Assembly: GCA_012719125.1 (NCBI GenBank)
Contig: JAAYAY010000026.1
Location: 1-64,000, forward strand
DNA from: Planctomycetaceae bacterium
GTDB taxonomy: Bacteria > Planctomycetota > Planctomycetia > Pirellulales > Thermoguttaceae
Length of the DNA stretch: 64,000 nt
Direction: 5' to 3'
The translations under genes were made by a program, and so were the position numbers. Below, in pieces: positions 9,355 to 18,210 of this stretch. The notes under the pieces were generated by a model, which made no database searches, had not been told where the DNA came from, and saw only the letters and a program-made list of their open reading frames with translations. Each line of letters opens with the position of its first letter. Positions within the stretch are counted from its first letter, which is position 1.

Positions 9355-12012
9355 TCAAGATTCAGAATCCGGTACGTCCGGCATCCGGAGCGGCGTCCCG
9401 GCCTGATACCGCTCGAGACGATCCTGCTGCCTGCTCCTGCGTTTCTCCGTCGCGGTTGCCAACGCCTTTGACTGCCACCGTATTGCCTCGGCAAAATCTC
9501 CGGCCTCGGCGTAGGCGGCCGCGAGAACGGCACACTGCCGACTGCTCGGCTCCCCGCCGGCGAGTTCAGCCGCCTTGTGCGCCATGGCGACCGCCAGCTT
9601 GCCGTTGCGCAATTCGGCATCCGGACAGGTTGCCCTGAGCCAGGCGAGGAACATAAGGGAGCTGACGCAATCGGGAGCGAGCCGGGTCGCCTCGTCAAAG
9701 TCTCGCAAAGCGTTTTCGTATTCGCCCAGCCGGCACCAGGCCTCTCCGCGATAATGGTACGCGAGCGAATGGGTCGGATCGGCCTCCAGCACCGTGTTGA
9801 ACTGCTCAATGGCCTCTCGGAACTTGCCTTGTTTCAGGGCAATCGCACCGGCCAACCAGCCTTCTTTGAAGCCAGGGTCTTGAACCAGCGCGGCTTCGTA
9901 GTGGGCGGAGGCCTCGTCGACTCGCCCCAACTCGAGCAAGACATGGGCGCGGAAAAACTGGTAGCCCGCGATCTCCGGTTTGAGCTTGATGGCTTCATCG
10001 ATGTCGCGCAAAGCGTTATCGTATTCGCGAAGCCGGTACCAGGCATCTGCGCGATCGAAATAAACTCGTGGCCTGGTCGGGTGGGCCTCCAATTCGGCGT
10101 CGAATTGCTCGATCGCTTCTCGGAACTTGCCTTGCTTCAGAGCAATCGCACCGCCCAGCCAGCCTTCTTTGAAGCCAGGGTCCTGAACGCGTGCGGCTTC
10201 GTATTGGGCAGAGGCTTCGTCGATTTGCCCCGCCTCGAGCAGAACCTGCGCGCGGAAACGCAAGTAACGCGCGACGTCGGGGCCGAGCCTGATGGCTTGG
10301 TCAACGTCGCGCAAAGCGCTGCCGTATTCGCGAAGCCGGTACCAGGCTTCTGCGCGATCGAAATAGACTCGTGGCCTGGTGGGGTCGGTCTCCAGCACGG
10401 CGTCGAACTGCTCAATGGCCTCCTTAAAGTGACCTCGCTTCAGAGCAATTGCCCCGCCCAGCCAGTCTCCCCCTAGTTCCGGATTGAGTTTCAGTGCTGC
10501 TTCATAATCGGCAAAGGCCTCGTCGAACCGGCCCAGTTCATCAAAGAGCACCGTCGCGCGCAAGTGCAAGGTGTCCGCTCTCTCCGGTTCCAGCCTGATG
10601 GCCTCGTCCAGGTCGCGCAAGACGCTTTCGCATTCGCTCAGTCGGCTGTCTCGGGTGGCTTGCACGCATCTCGCCAGCCCCATACGCGCATTCGCGCGAT
10701 TGATGTAGTAGACGGAGTGCTCGGGATCGAGTTCAACGGCTCTGTCGAAATCGCGCAGTGCGGGTTCGTACTCGCCCTGCCGATACCATGCCTCGCCGCG
10801 ATCGTTGTACACGCGTGAATGGGTTGGGTCGACGTCCAACACGGCATCGAACTGCGCGATGGCCTCGCAGTAGTTGCCCTGCTTGAGAGCAATCGCACCG
10901 CCTAACCAGATTCGCTCCGAACTCCACCACTCCTTTTCGGCCTCAGGCTCCTGAGCCAGGGCGGTCTCATAGGCAGCAGACGCCTCTTCGATGCGATCCA
11001 GCAAGAATAGAAGTTTGGCACGAAGTTGCAGGATGGGACGGTTTTTCGGCGCAAGGCAGACAGCCTCGTCAAGGTCGCACAGAGCCTCCCCGTATTCGCC
11101 CAAATGGTACCAAGCCAAGCCACGGTCGTAGTGCGCTCTCGCATTCGTCGGGTCCGCTTCCAACTCACCCTTGAAGTGTTCAATGGCCTCCTGATAGTTG
11201 CCCTGTTTCAGCGCAAGCGCTCCTCCCAACCAGCCTCCTCCGAGATCAGGGTCCCGCGCCAATGCGGATTCGTATTGGGCGGAGGCTTCGTCGATTCGTC
11301 CCAATTCGAACAAGACTTGGGCGCGGGAGTGCTGAGAAGCTGCGTTCACCGGTCCGAGTCTGAGGGCCTCGTCGATGTCGCGCAGAGCGTGTTCGTATTC
11401 GCCCAGGCAATACCAGGCCTCTCCGCGATCGTAGTACGCTCGCGCATCGGTCGGGTCGGCCTCCAGCATGGCGCTGTAGTGCTCGACGGCATCTCTCCAC
11501 TTGCCTTGCTTCAGAAGAATTGCCCCGCCCAACCAGCCCCCCCTGAGATCGGGGGCCCGCGCCGCTGCGGCTTCGTACTGGGCGGAGGCTTCGTCAATCC
11601 GGCCCAGTCCGAGCAGGACTTGGGCGCGGGAGTGCTGAAAAGCGGCGTTCTGCGGTTCGAGCCTGAGGGCCTCGTCCATGTCGGCCAGGGCCGAATCCAA
11701 CTCGTCCAGGCAGTACCACGCCAAGGCACGAGCCCGATAGACCCACGCGATCTTCGGATCCAGGGCGATTGCGCGGTCCGCATCCTCGATCGCCTTGGCG
11801 TATTCCTCGCGATCGGAATAGCAGGCGCAGCGGTGGGCGTAGGCCTCGGCTAGTTGAGGATTCAACGAAATCGCCTGATCCAGCACGGCGATGGCCTCGT
11901 CGAGCTTGCCCTGCTCCCGCAGGCGGGCACCCTTGCGAATGAGTCTGACCGTAGATCGCGGCCAAAGCGATCGGAGAACGTCAAGGAAATGGCGAAATCG
12001 GCTGAGGACCAC
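9355..12012 (-). CDS. Large tetratricopeptide-repeat protein
   Basis: This 885-residue protein is built almost wholly of TPR helices, and I infer a scaffold or protein-interaction role. After a basic N-terminal segment, pairs such as AYAHRCACYSDREEYAKAIE and WLGGAIALKQGKFREAIEQF recur. The WLGGAIALKQG module occurs six times, roughly every 101-102 residues, with very similar DNA (about 303-nt period). I chose the GTG at 12012 because GGAGG lies seven bases upstream at 12020-12024. The frame itself opens at a TTG at 12078 with no ribosome-binding site. No signal peptide is evident. Confidence 0.82.
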   Translation of the reverse strand: MVLSRFRHFLDVLRSLWPRSTVRLIRKGARLREQGKLDEAIAVLDQAISLNPQLAEAYAHRCACYSDREEYAKAIEDADRAIALDPKIAWVYRARALAWYCLDELDSALADMDEALRLEPQNAAFQHSRAQVLLGLGRIDEASAQYEAAAARAPDLRGGWLGGAILLKQGKWRDAVEHYSAMLEADPTDARAYYDRGEAWYCLGEYEHALRDIDEALRLGPVNAASQHSRAQVLFELGRIDEASAQYESALARDPDLGGGWLGGALALKQGNYQEAIEHFKGELEADPTNARAHYDRGLAWYHLGEYGEALCDLDEAVCLAPKNRPILQLRAKLLFLLDRIEEASAAYETALAQEPEAEKEWWSSERIWLGGAIALKQGNYCEAIAQFDAVLDVDPTHSRVYNDRGEAWYRQGEYEPALRDFDRAVELDPEHSVYYINRANARMGLARCVQATRDSRLSECESVLRDLDEAIRLEPERADTLHLRATVLFDELGRFDEAFADYEAALKLNPELGGDWLGGAIALKRGHFKEAIEQFDAVLETDPTRPRVYFDRAEAWYRLREYGSALRDVDQAIRLGPDVARYLRFRAQVLLEAGQIDEASAQYEAARVQDPGFKEGWLGGAIALKQGKFREAIEQFDAELEAHPTRPRVYFDRADAWYRLREYDNALRDIDEAIKLKPEIAGYQFFRAHVLLELGRVDEASAHYEAALVQDPGFKEGWLAGAIALKQGKFREAIEQFNTVLEADPTHSLAYHYRGEAWCRLGEYENALRDFDEATRLAPDCVSSLMFLAWLRATCPDAELRNGKLAVAMAHKAAELAGGEPSSRQCAVLAAAYAEAGDFAEAIRWQSKALATATEKRRSRQQDRLERYQAGTPLRMPDVPDSES
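9811..10420. repeat. Near-identical tandem modules inside the TPR gene
   Basis: Two adjacent copies of a module of about 303 bp are nearly identical, sharing the runs encoding GFKEGWL, GAIALKQGKFREAIEQF and DEASA. More diverged copies extend to about 11.6 kb. The arrangement suggests growth by unequal recombination. Confidence 0.6.
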
Positions 12013-12119
12013 GACAGCGCCTCCGAAGAGCGAGTGTCGGAACGCCGTTATCGTACTACATTCTTTCCGTCGGGGCAATCAGGTTGAGCAGCCCGTGGAA
12101 GAATGGCAGAGTCAGATTG

Positions 12120-12140
12120 GTGCGTCAAGACGCACCCTAC
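12120..12140. repeat. GTAGGGTGCGTC-type repeat overlapping a stop codon
   Basis: This 21-base sequence is identical to each arm of the perfect inverted repeat at 31982-32044, and is related to the 18-base palindrome at 47981-47998. Here it lies at the 3' end of the small membrane protein gene and supplies its TAG stop. Confidence 0.7.
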
Positions 12141-12502
12141 AAGGGCGGCAGTCGCTTGCCGCCCACCAGCGAGAGGACCATGCCCGTGATTCCGCCGGCG
12201 AGCAGTCCGGCGCCCCAGCCGATGGCCTCGACCGGGTCGGAGATCAGGTGCACCAATCCGAAGGGACTGCGAATCGCCATGCCGAGCGTCTGGGCGCAGA
12301 TGCCCCAGGTGAGCACTCCGATGCCCGCCCCGATCGCCAGCACGGCGAAGATCCGGGCGAAGGCCCGAGCCACATTGGCCCGGATCAGACACCACATGAC
12401 GAAACTGACGGCCAGGACGACGACCAGCCCCAAGGCCGTCATAGTCACGATCGGGCTGAATTCGGGCGGGACGGGAACAGGCACATCTTGGGCGAAAAGC
12501 AT
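12137..12502 (-). CDS. Small membrane protein of unknown function
   Basis: This is a 121-residue protein with about three membrane segments (VTMTALGLVVVLAVSFVMWC; IFAVLAIGAGIGVLTWGICA; AIGWGAGLLAGGITGMVLSL). The start ATG at 12502 follows GGAGG with six bases between. I do not recognise a family. The stop codon TAG at 12139-12137 falls inside a GTGCGTCAAGACGCACCCTAC repeat (12120-12140), so the last codons may have been set by insertion of that repeat. Confidence 0.6.
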   Translation of the reverse strand: MLFAQDVPVPVPPEFSPIVTMTALGLVVVLAVSFVMWCLIRANVARAFARIFAVLAIGAGIGVLTWGICAQTLGMAIRSPFGLVHLISDPVEAIGWGAGLLAGGITGMVLSLVGGKRLPPL

Positions 12503-12617
12503 GGCAGACCTCCGCAAACAGAATTCCAACACCTGCCTCTATTGTTGCCGGTGGAGGAGCCCGGAGCAAGCTGGCGGGGCGGTTTGAGAGCCGGTTGGGG
12601 GCGCCGAGGAAATGACT

Positions 12618-12669
12618 GTCGCCTTTCGCTCCGCGAAAGTGGCGTTGCTTTCGCGGAGCGAAAGACGAC
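12618..12669. repeat. Extragenic hairpin of CTTTCGC/GCGAAAG type
   Basis: The 22-base arms at 12618-12639 and 12648-12669 are complementary with one mismatch, around an 8-base loop. Each arm is itself palindromic (CTTTCGCTCCGCGAAAG). It lies upstream of the small membrane protein gene and beside the transposase remnant. It is a repeat or terminator-like structure. Confidence 0.65.
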
Positions 12670-12751
12670 AATAGGAGAGTCTTCAGCATCATTACTGATA
12701 ACTGGCGATGACAGAAACGACGAAATGCCGTAGATTCCGGGCCAGATACAG

Positions 12752-13439
12752 TTGGCCATGGGGGTCGTTGTCGTGTCTGGGCCTGGACAGTACTTGCCGG
12801 ATCCCACTGAAGGGATCATTAATCCTGCCGATTTGCCGCAAGCAAAGCTCATTCGGCGCAGCCGCAACTTCGCGCATCGCCCCTGTCCCGACCGCGGCAA
12901 GTCGTGTTTTCGGCAAACGATCTACACGCGTGTGTTGCATGATGTGGGTGACCTCGTGCTGGGGCGTCCCCGGGACATCCATTTGGAGTATTCGCAACAC
13001 CGTTGTACCCGGTGCAAGAAGTTCTTCAACGCGGACACTTCCGAGTACGCCTTGCCTCGATCCCACTATACGCATCGCGTCGTTTCCTTGGCGGTGCGAC
13101 TCCTCGTGGAGGATGGGTTACCCTATCAAGCCGCGAGTTGGCACTTGTGGCGCGACCATCGCGTATTCATGCCCTTCGCCACCGTCCAGAACTGGGTGGA
13201 GGTCGGGGGGAAAAGGCGGCCCGACAGATGTGGATGAGCTATCTGGACTGGGGCCTGGCTGACTTCTCGGGGTACATCGCAGCCGACGAATTGTATGACG
13301 GTCCGTTTTGTGTGTTGTCTATCGTGTTCGCACCCAAGAGCACATCCACAACCGTATCGCGCTCGACATGCTCCGCGATTCGCATAGGGACGACCAGGCC
13401 ACAACGACTAAAGCACTCCATTACGGTCGCGCCGCTTGA
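12752..13439 (+). pseudogene. Decayed zinc-ribbon transposase
   Basis: The first part reads CPDRGKSCFRQTIY and HRCTRCKKFF, a two-knuckle zinc ribbon, followed by YQAASWHLWRDHRV, which looks like a helix-turn-helix. Near 13205 the frame shifts, and the continuation reads YLDWGLADFSGYIAADELYD, a DDE-core-like segment. Near 13320 it shifts again to HNRIALDMLRDSH and ends at a TGA at 13437-13439. At least two frameshifts and a loss of much of the catalytic domain make it non-functional. The element type is not certain. Confidence 0.6.
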
Positions 13440-13529
13440 ACTATCAGTAATGATGCTAAAGACTCGTCCATTCACGCAATTCCGTGATTGTGCAGGTGTG
13501 GGCGAACACAAGAATGGAGGATTACCGCA

Positions 13530-14109
13530 GTGGATCGTCGCAGTATGTTGAAGTCGCTGGGAATTGCCGGAACCGTGGGTCTCTTCGGCGGCCAGCCGGC
13601 TCGAAGCGGGGCCTCCGATTCACGCCTTTCCAAGAACGGGTTGCGAGCGCCGGAGACCGTGCACGACCTGTTTGATCGCTACGATCGCCGTTTCGCCGAG
13701 GCCATGCTCCACTTGCCCGAGCGAGCCCCCGCCCGGCCGGACGATCGTGCGGCGATCGTCGGTGAAGTGAAGCGGTGCCTGGGCATCCGCGATGAGTGGA
13801 TCCCGACGATCTCCGCCGACACGGTGCGCCTGGCGGATTTCGACGGCGGAGGGATCGAGGTTTTGCGTTCTCGTTCCTGGCCCGATGTGCAGGCAGCGGC
13901 GTTGCTTCACAACCTGGCCCGGCGACGCCTCGACCATGGACGAGCTGGCGCAGAAGCTCACCGGCAAGTCGGTGGAAGGCCAGCCGAACCTTTGGGACGT
14001 CTTCCCGCCGAGGGATGTGGGAGCCGTTCCTCTGGAAGACGTAACCTCGCGCGGCTCCACCCGGCAGATCTTCGCCCAGTTCGAGGCGTTTCTGACACCA
14101 TATAGTTAA
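13530..14109 (+). pseudogene. Remnant of a secreted alpha/beta-hydrolase-type protein
   Basis: A GTG at 13530 with GGAGG at 13516-13520 starts a protein with a twin-Arg-like signal (DRRSMLKSLGIAGTVGLFGG). The next 120 residues (HDLFDRYDRRFAEAMLHLP, VKRCLGIRDEWIP) resemble the N-terminal part of planctomycete acetylxylan-esterase-like hydrolases. No nucleophile elbow follows. Near 13925 the sensible reading moves to another frame (MDELAQKLTGKSVEGQPNLW, to the stop at 14107-14109). That tail may come from a different gene, so this looks like a deletion or fusion scar. The assignment is tentative. Confidence 0.4.
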
Positions 14110-14131
14110 TAAACCCCAATAACTTCATTCC

Positions 14132-16414
14132 TCACAACATATCCACCGGATCGATATCCACGATCCACTGGATCTCGTCCGGCGCCTTCAGATCGGTGAT
14201 CGCCCGGCGAATGCCGGCTCGGAGGCGGTCGGCGTCGGGGGCTTGGAGTTGGATCTGAAAGCGGTACTTGCCGCGAAGCTTGGCGAAGGGCGCCGCGGCC
14301 GGACCGAGCACGCGGGCATTGGCGACTTCGGTGTCGAGGGCCTCGACGAGACGCTGGCCGAGGACCTGGGCGAATTGCTCGGCGGTCTTCTCCTGGGGGC
14401 CGCGAACGACGAATCGGGCCATCGAGGCGAACGGTGGATAGGAGAACATGCGGCGGATCGGCAGTTCACCGTCGGCGAAGGCCTTGTAGTCGTGGCGGAC
14501 GGCCGCCTGGATTGCCGGATGGTCGGGATTGAACGTCTGCACGAGCACCCGGCCGCCCTTCTCCCCGCGGCCGGTGCGGCCGGCCACCTGGGTGACCAAG
14601 TGGAAGGTCCGCTCGGCCGAGCGGAAGTCGGGCAGGTGCAAGGCCGTGTCGGCGTTGATCACGCCGACGAGCGTCACGTTGGGAAAATCGAGCCCCTTGG
14701 CGATCATCTGGGTGCCGAGCAGAATCTGTACGTCGCCTTGCTTGAACAGCGTGAGCGCCCGTTCGTGGGCGCCGCGGGATTGCATCGTGTCGCTGTCCAT
14801 CCGCAGGCACTTGACGTCCGGAAATCGGGCTCGGATCTCGGCCTCCAGACGCTGGGTGCCCAGGCCCCGATAGCTGATCCCCACGAACTTGCAAGACGGG
14901 CATTCGTTGGGGGCCTTGATGCGGTAGTCGCAGTAGTGGCACAGGGCGATCTCTTCGGTGCGGTGATGGGTCAGGGCGATCTCGCACTCGGGGCACTTGA
15001 CCACTTCGCCGCAGGACGGGCATTGAATGTGGGTCGAGAAACCGCGCCGGTTCAGGAGCAGGATCACCTGGCCGCCTTCGCGAATCGCCTCGCCGATTGC
15101 CCGGTGGAGATTGCGGTGGATCGATCCGCGGCTCGACTTGGAGCGGAACTCGTCGCGCAGATCGATCGTTCCCACCGCAGGCAGAGGGCGGCCCATCACC
15201 CGCCGCGGCATGTCGATCAGCCGATACTCACCCTGCTGGGCCCGGTGGTAACTTTCGAGCGACGGCGTGGCCGAACCGAGTACCAGGGGAACACACTCCT
15301 GGGCGGCCCGGCGGATGGCCACGTCGCGGGCGTGGTAGCGGGGAGCCGTTTCCTGCTTGAACGAGTTCTCGTGCTCTTCGTCGAGAACGATCAGTCCGAG
15401 GTTCGGCACCGGCGCGAAGACGGCGCTGCGGGCGCCGACGACGACCTGCACCCGGCCCTCGGCGATCCGCTGCCACTCCCAGTGCCGATCGGCGTCGCTT
15501 AGGTGGCTGTGGAGCACGGCCACGTGCTCGAATCGCCGGCGGAAGCGGCGGACCGTCTGCGGCGTGAGGCTGATCTCGGGCACGAGCACGATCGCCTGGC
15601 GACCGAAATGAACCACTTCCTGGATCACCTGGATGTAGACTTCGGTCTTGCCACTGCCGGTCACGCCGTGGATCAGCACCGTTTCGTGGCGCCGACTGTT
15701 GAGCGCGTGGAGAATCGCGTCGAGGGCTCTTTGTTGATCGGTGTTGAGGAGGAGGTGGTCCTGCCGTTCAACCACCGGTTCTGCCCGGCGATTCTGGCCG
15801 ATGCGTCCTCGATGAGCGACGATCAGGCCTTTGTCGCGAAGCGACTTGATGGGGGCCTGGGTGCACTTGGCGGCCCTGGCCAGCTCCAGGGGTGCAAGCG
15901 GTTCCTGCGCCGCTGCCAGGGCCTGCATGACGGCCATCTGCTTGGGTGGCAGGCCGAGTTTCTGCCAATTGGCGGCCGCCTCGGGGGCGATGCTCAAGAG
16001 CGACGTCACCCGCGTGCCGGCCTGGCTGCGGACCCCGGCGGGGATAACCGTTTCGAGGACCTGGCCCAGATCGCACAGGTAGTGCTCGGAAATCCACTCG
16101 GTCAGTTTGAGCATCGACGGCGAGAGCAACGCCCGGCGATCGACGAGCGAGTGGATCGGCTTGAGGCGGAACTTGCCCGGCGGCTTGGCCTCGACGCGAA
16201 TGCAATAGCCCTCGACTGGACGATTGCCGCGGCCCAGAGGCACGCGGATTCGGCAGCCCGGCTGGATCTGTTCGGCCAGTTCGTCGGGCACGAGGTAGTC
16301 GTACTCGCCCGGAGCCCCCCCGACGAACACCACCGTGGCAACCAGCCGTTCCTGCCGGTCGTCTTCTTCCCACGGCGCCGGCTCGAGGCCGAACAGACTT
16401 TGCTGCTCATCCAT
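14132..16414 (-). CDS. priA: Primosomal replication restart helicase PriA
   Basis: This 760-residue protein restarts stalled replication forks by binding forks and loading the replicative helicase machinery. The start ATG at 16414 (MDEQQSLFGLEPAPW) follows AGGGGAAG. The frame is open far upstream, but there it overlaps nadD on the other strand. The motifs are all present: the N-terminal 3'-end-binding domain, Walker A GVTGSGKTEVY, DEEH, GSATPS, four paired cysteines for two zinc sites (CPSC, CPEC, CHYC, CPSC), GTQMIAKGLDFPNVTLVGVI and QVAGRTGRGEKGG. The length is normal for the family. It is divergent from nadD across 96 bp. Confidence 0.97.
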   Translation of the reverse strand: MDEQQSLFGLEPAPWEEDDRQERLVATVVFVGGAPGEYDYLVPDELAEQIQPGCRIRVPLGRGNRPVEGYCIRVEAKPPGKFRLKPIHSLVDRRALLSPSMLKLTEWISEHYLCDLGQVLETVIPAGVRSQAGTRVTSLLSIAPEAAANWQKLGLPPKQMAVMQALAAAQEPLAPLELARAAKCTQAPIKSLRDKGLIVAHRGRIGQNRRAEPVVERQDHLLLNTDQQRALDAILHALNSRRHETVLIHGVTGSGKTEVYIQVIQEVVHFGRQAIVLVPEISLTPQTVRRFRRRFEHVAVLHSHLSDADRHWEWQRIAEGRVQVVVGARSAVFAPVPNLGLIVLDEEHENSFKQETAPRYHARDVAIRRAAQECVPLVLGSATPSLESYHRAQQGEYRLIDMPRRVMGRPLPAVGTIDLRDEFRSKSSRGSIHRNLHRAIGEAIREGGQVILLLNRRGFSTHIQCPSCGEVVKCPECEIALTHHRTEEIALCHYCDYRIKAPNECPSCKFVGISYRGLGTQRLEAEIRARFPDVKCLRMDSDTMQSRGAHERALTLFKQGDVQILLGTQMIAKGLDFPNVTLVGVINADTALHLPDFRSAERTFHLVTQVAGRTGRGEKGGRVLVQTFNPDHPAIQAAVRHDYKAFADGELPIRRMFSYPPFASMARFVVRGPQEKTAEQFAQVLGQRLVEALDTEVANARVLGPAAAPFAKLRGKYRFQIQLQAPDADRLRAGIRRAITDLKAPDEIQWIVDIDPVDML

Positions 16415-16510
16415 GACGGCTTCCCCTGGCGATACGTCGCTTATCCGGATACCATGGAATGCAATATCCCACGTCCCGTTTTTCCGTGCAACCGAGGGGA
16501 TTTCGCGGTC

Positions 16511-17122
16511 ATGCGAGTCGGACTTTTTGGAGGCACTTTCGACCCGGTTCACTACGGCCACCTGCTGTTGGCGGACGTAGCCCGGGAACAGTGCGATCTG
16601 GACGAGATCTGGTTCGTTCCGGCCGCGGTTCCGCCCCATAAGCAGAGCGCCGATGTTGCGCCAGGGGAGGCTCGAGCGGAAATGATCGAACTGGCGGTGG
16701 CGGGGAATCCCGGCATGCTGGTGAGCCGGTTCGAGTTGGAGCGAGGCGGGGTGAGCTACACGATCGACACGCTTCGCTATTTTCGCGGCGAGACGCCCGA
16801 CGCCGAGATGTTCTTCCTCATGGGGGCCGACATGCTCCACGACCTGCCCAACTGGCGCGAGGCCGAGGAAGTCTGCCGACTGGCGATTCCGATCGTGGCC
16901 GAGCGGCCGGGCAACGGCCCCCTCGACTACAAATGTCTGAAAACGATCGCACCCGCCCAACGGATTGCCGAGTTCCGCGAATATCAAATTGAGATGCCGC
17001 AGATCGACCTTCGCAGCACCGACATCCGCCAGCGGGTGGCCGAGGGCCGCTCGATTCGTTACCGCACCCCCCGCGCGGTGCAGAAGTACATCGAAACCCA
17101 TGATCTTTATGCTCCCGAGTGA
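16511..17122 (+). CDS. nadD: Nicotinate-nucleotide adenylyltransferase
   Basis: This 203-residue enzyme adenylylates nicotinate mononucleotide to deamido-NAD in NAD synthesis. It starts MRVGLFGGTFDPVHYGHLLL, with the nucleotidyltransferase GxFDPxHxGH signature. It has FVPAAVPPHK for phosphate and nucleotide binding, FLMGADMLHDLPNWR for the base pocket, and the late signature STDIRQRVAEGRSIRY. The length is typical. The stop overlaps a possible GTG start of the next gene, but the better start of that gene lies 111 bp downstream. Confidence 0.96.
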   Translation: MRVGLFGGTFDPVHYGHLLLADVAREQCDLDEIWFVPAAVPPHKQSADVAPGEARAEMIELAVAGNPGMLVSRFELERGGVSYTIDTLRYFRGETPDAEMFFLMGADMLHDLPNWREAEEVCRLAIPIVAERPGNGPLDYKCLKTIAPAQRIAEFREYQIEMPQIDLRSTDIRQRVAEGRSIRYRTPRAVQKYIETHDLYAPE

Positions 17123-17232
17123 GCCGCGCGGCAAATTGGCGCGGATTCCTTTGGATTCCCGCGTTATACTTCAGTATCCTCCTGCCTCGGGTGAGCAAGC
17201 ACCCGACCTATCATCGCAACCCACCCCGGCCT

Positions 17233-18210
17233 ATGCCGCAGACCTCTCGTTGTAACACCTCCACGAAGCAGCAGGCCGGGCCGTCGCGTTTCAGGCGGTG
17301 GATCCGCAGGTTGGCTTGCGCTGCGGCGATTGCCCTGGTCTTGGGAGCTGCGGTTCAGGTAGGCGTCTCCTATTATGTTTGCGGGCCGAGCGTCTACGGT
17401 GCCGGGAGCGGTTCTCTGCATGCTTCCGAGCCGATTCGATCGGGTGCAACGGCAAGCCGGCCGGTCGAATTGACCGTGATGACCTTGAACGCCGCCCACG
17501 GACGAGCCGACGGGCACCACCAGGCCCTGCAGAAGAAGGAGAGCATCGTCGAGAACCTGGATGAGATTGCCGCAACGGTCCGCGAGCTGGCTCCCGACGT
17601 GGTTGCCTTGCAGGAGGCCGACGGACCGTCGATCTGGAGCGGGCGGTTCGATCACGTGGCCCATCTGGCTGAGGCCGCCGGATACGAGCATTCTTACCGA
17701 GGCGAGCACGTGAGCGGGCTGAAGCTCGCCTATGGAACGGCATTGCTTTCGCGGCATCGGTTGGACAACACTGCCTCGATCACGTTTCCACCCAGCCCGC
17801 CGACGCTCACCAAGGGATTCGTCGTAGGGGAGATATCGGTTCCGGGAGCGGGGCCGATCACGGTGGCCGCGGTTCATCTCGATTTCTCCCGCAAGTCGGT
17901 TCGCCAAGAGCAGGTCGAACGGCTGGCTGAGGAGCTTGCCGATCGCCCGCGTCCGATGATCGTCATGGGCGACTTCAACTGCGACTGGGACGACGAACCC
18001 ACGCTGGCGACCCTGGCCGAGAAGCTCGACCTCAGGGCATTTGAGCCCGACAGCACGACCACCACGTTTCCGAAACTCGGCAAGCGGCTCGATTGGATTC
18101 TCGTCTCGGATCATGTTGAGTTCATCGATTACCAGGTCGGCGAAACGGGGCTGAGCGATCATCAGCCGGTGATTGCGAAGTTGCGAATTTACCAGCGGAA
18201 GAACCGATAG
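17233..18210 (+). CDS. Membrane-anchored or secreted endonuclease/exonuclease/phosphatase-fold protein
   Basis: This is a 325-residue protein with a basic N-terminus, a hydrophobic anchor (LACAAAIALVLGAAVQVGV) and an EEP domain. The domain blocks are TLNAAHG, LQEADG (metal Glu), MGDFNCDW and a final SDHQPV. Possible substrates are DNA, RNA, phosphoinositide-like compounds or sphingomyelin; motifs do not decide. The ATG at 17233 is chosen because a TATACT (17165-17170) lies upstream. A GTG at 17119 overlapping the nadD stop would give a longer, translationally coupled form. Its 3' end overlaps the convergent GH2 gene by 22 bp. Confidence 0.8.
   Translation: MPQTSRCNTSTKQQAGPSRFRRWIRRLACAAAIALVLGAAVQVGVSYYVCGPSVYGAGSGSLHASEPIRSGATASRPVELTVMTLNAAHGRADGHHQALQKKESIVENLDEIAATVRELAPDVVALQEADGPSIWSGRFDHVAHLAEAAGYEHSYRGEHVSGLKLAYGTALLSRHRLDNTASITFPPSPPTLTKGFVVGEISVPGAGPITVAAVHLDFSRKSVRQEQVERLAEELADRPRPMIVMGDFNCDWDDEPTLATLAEKLDLRAFEPDSTTTTFPKLGKRLDWILVSDHVEFIDYQVGETGLSDHQPVIAKLRIYQRKNR

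Noticed and set aside
14243-15502. 419-residue open frame on the plus strand
   Set aside because: Opposite priA, whose helicase motifs are complete.
16415-17134. N-terminal extension of PriA
   Set aside because: The frame is open but overlaps nadD on the other strand, and PriA proteins begin at the chosen Met with a ribosome-binding site.
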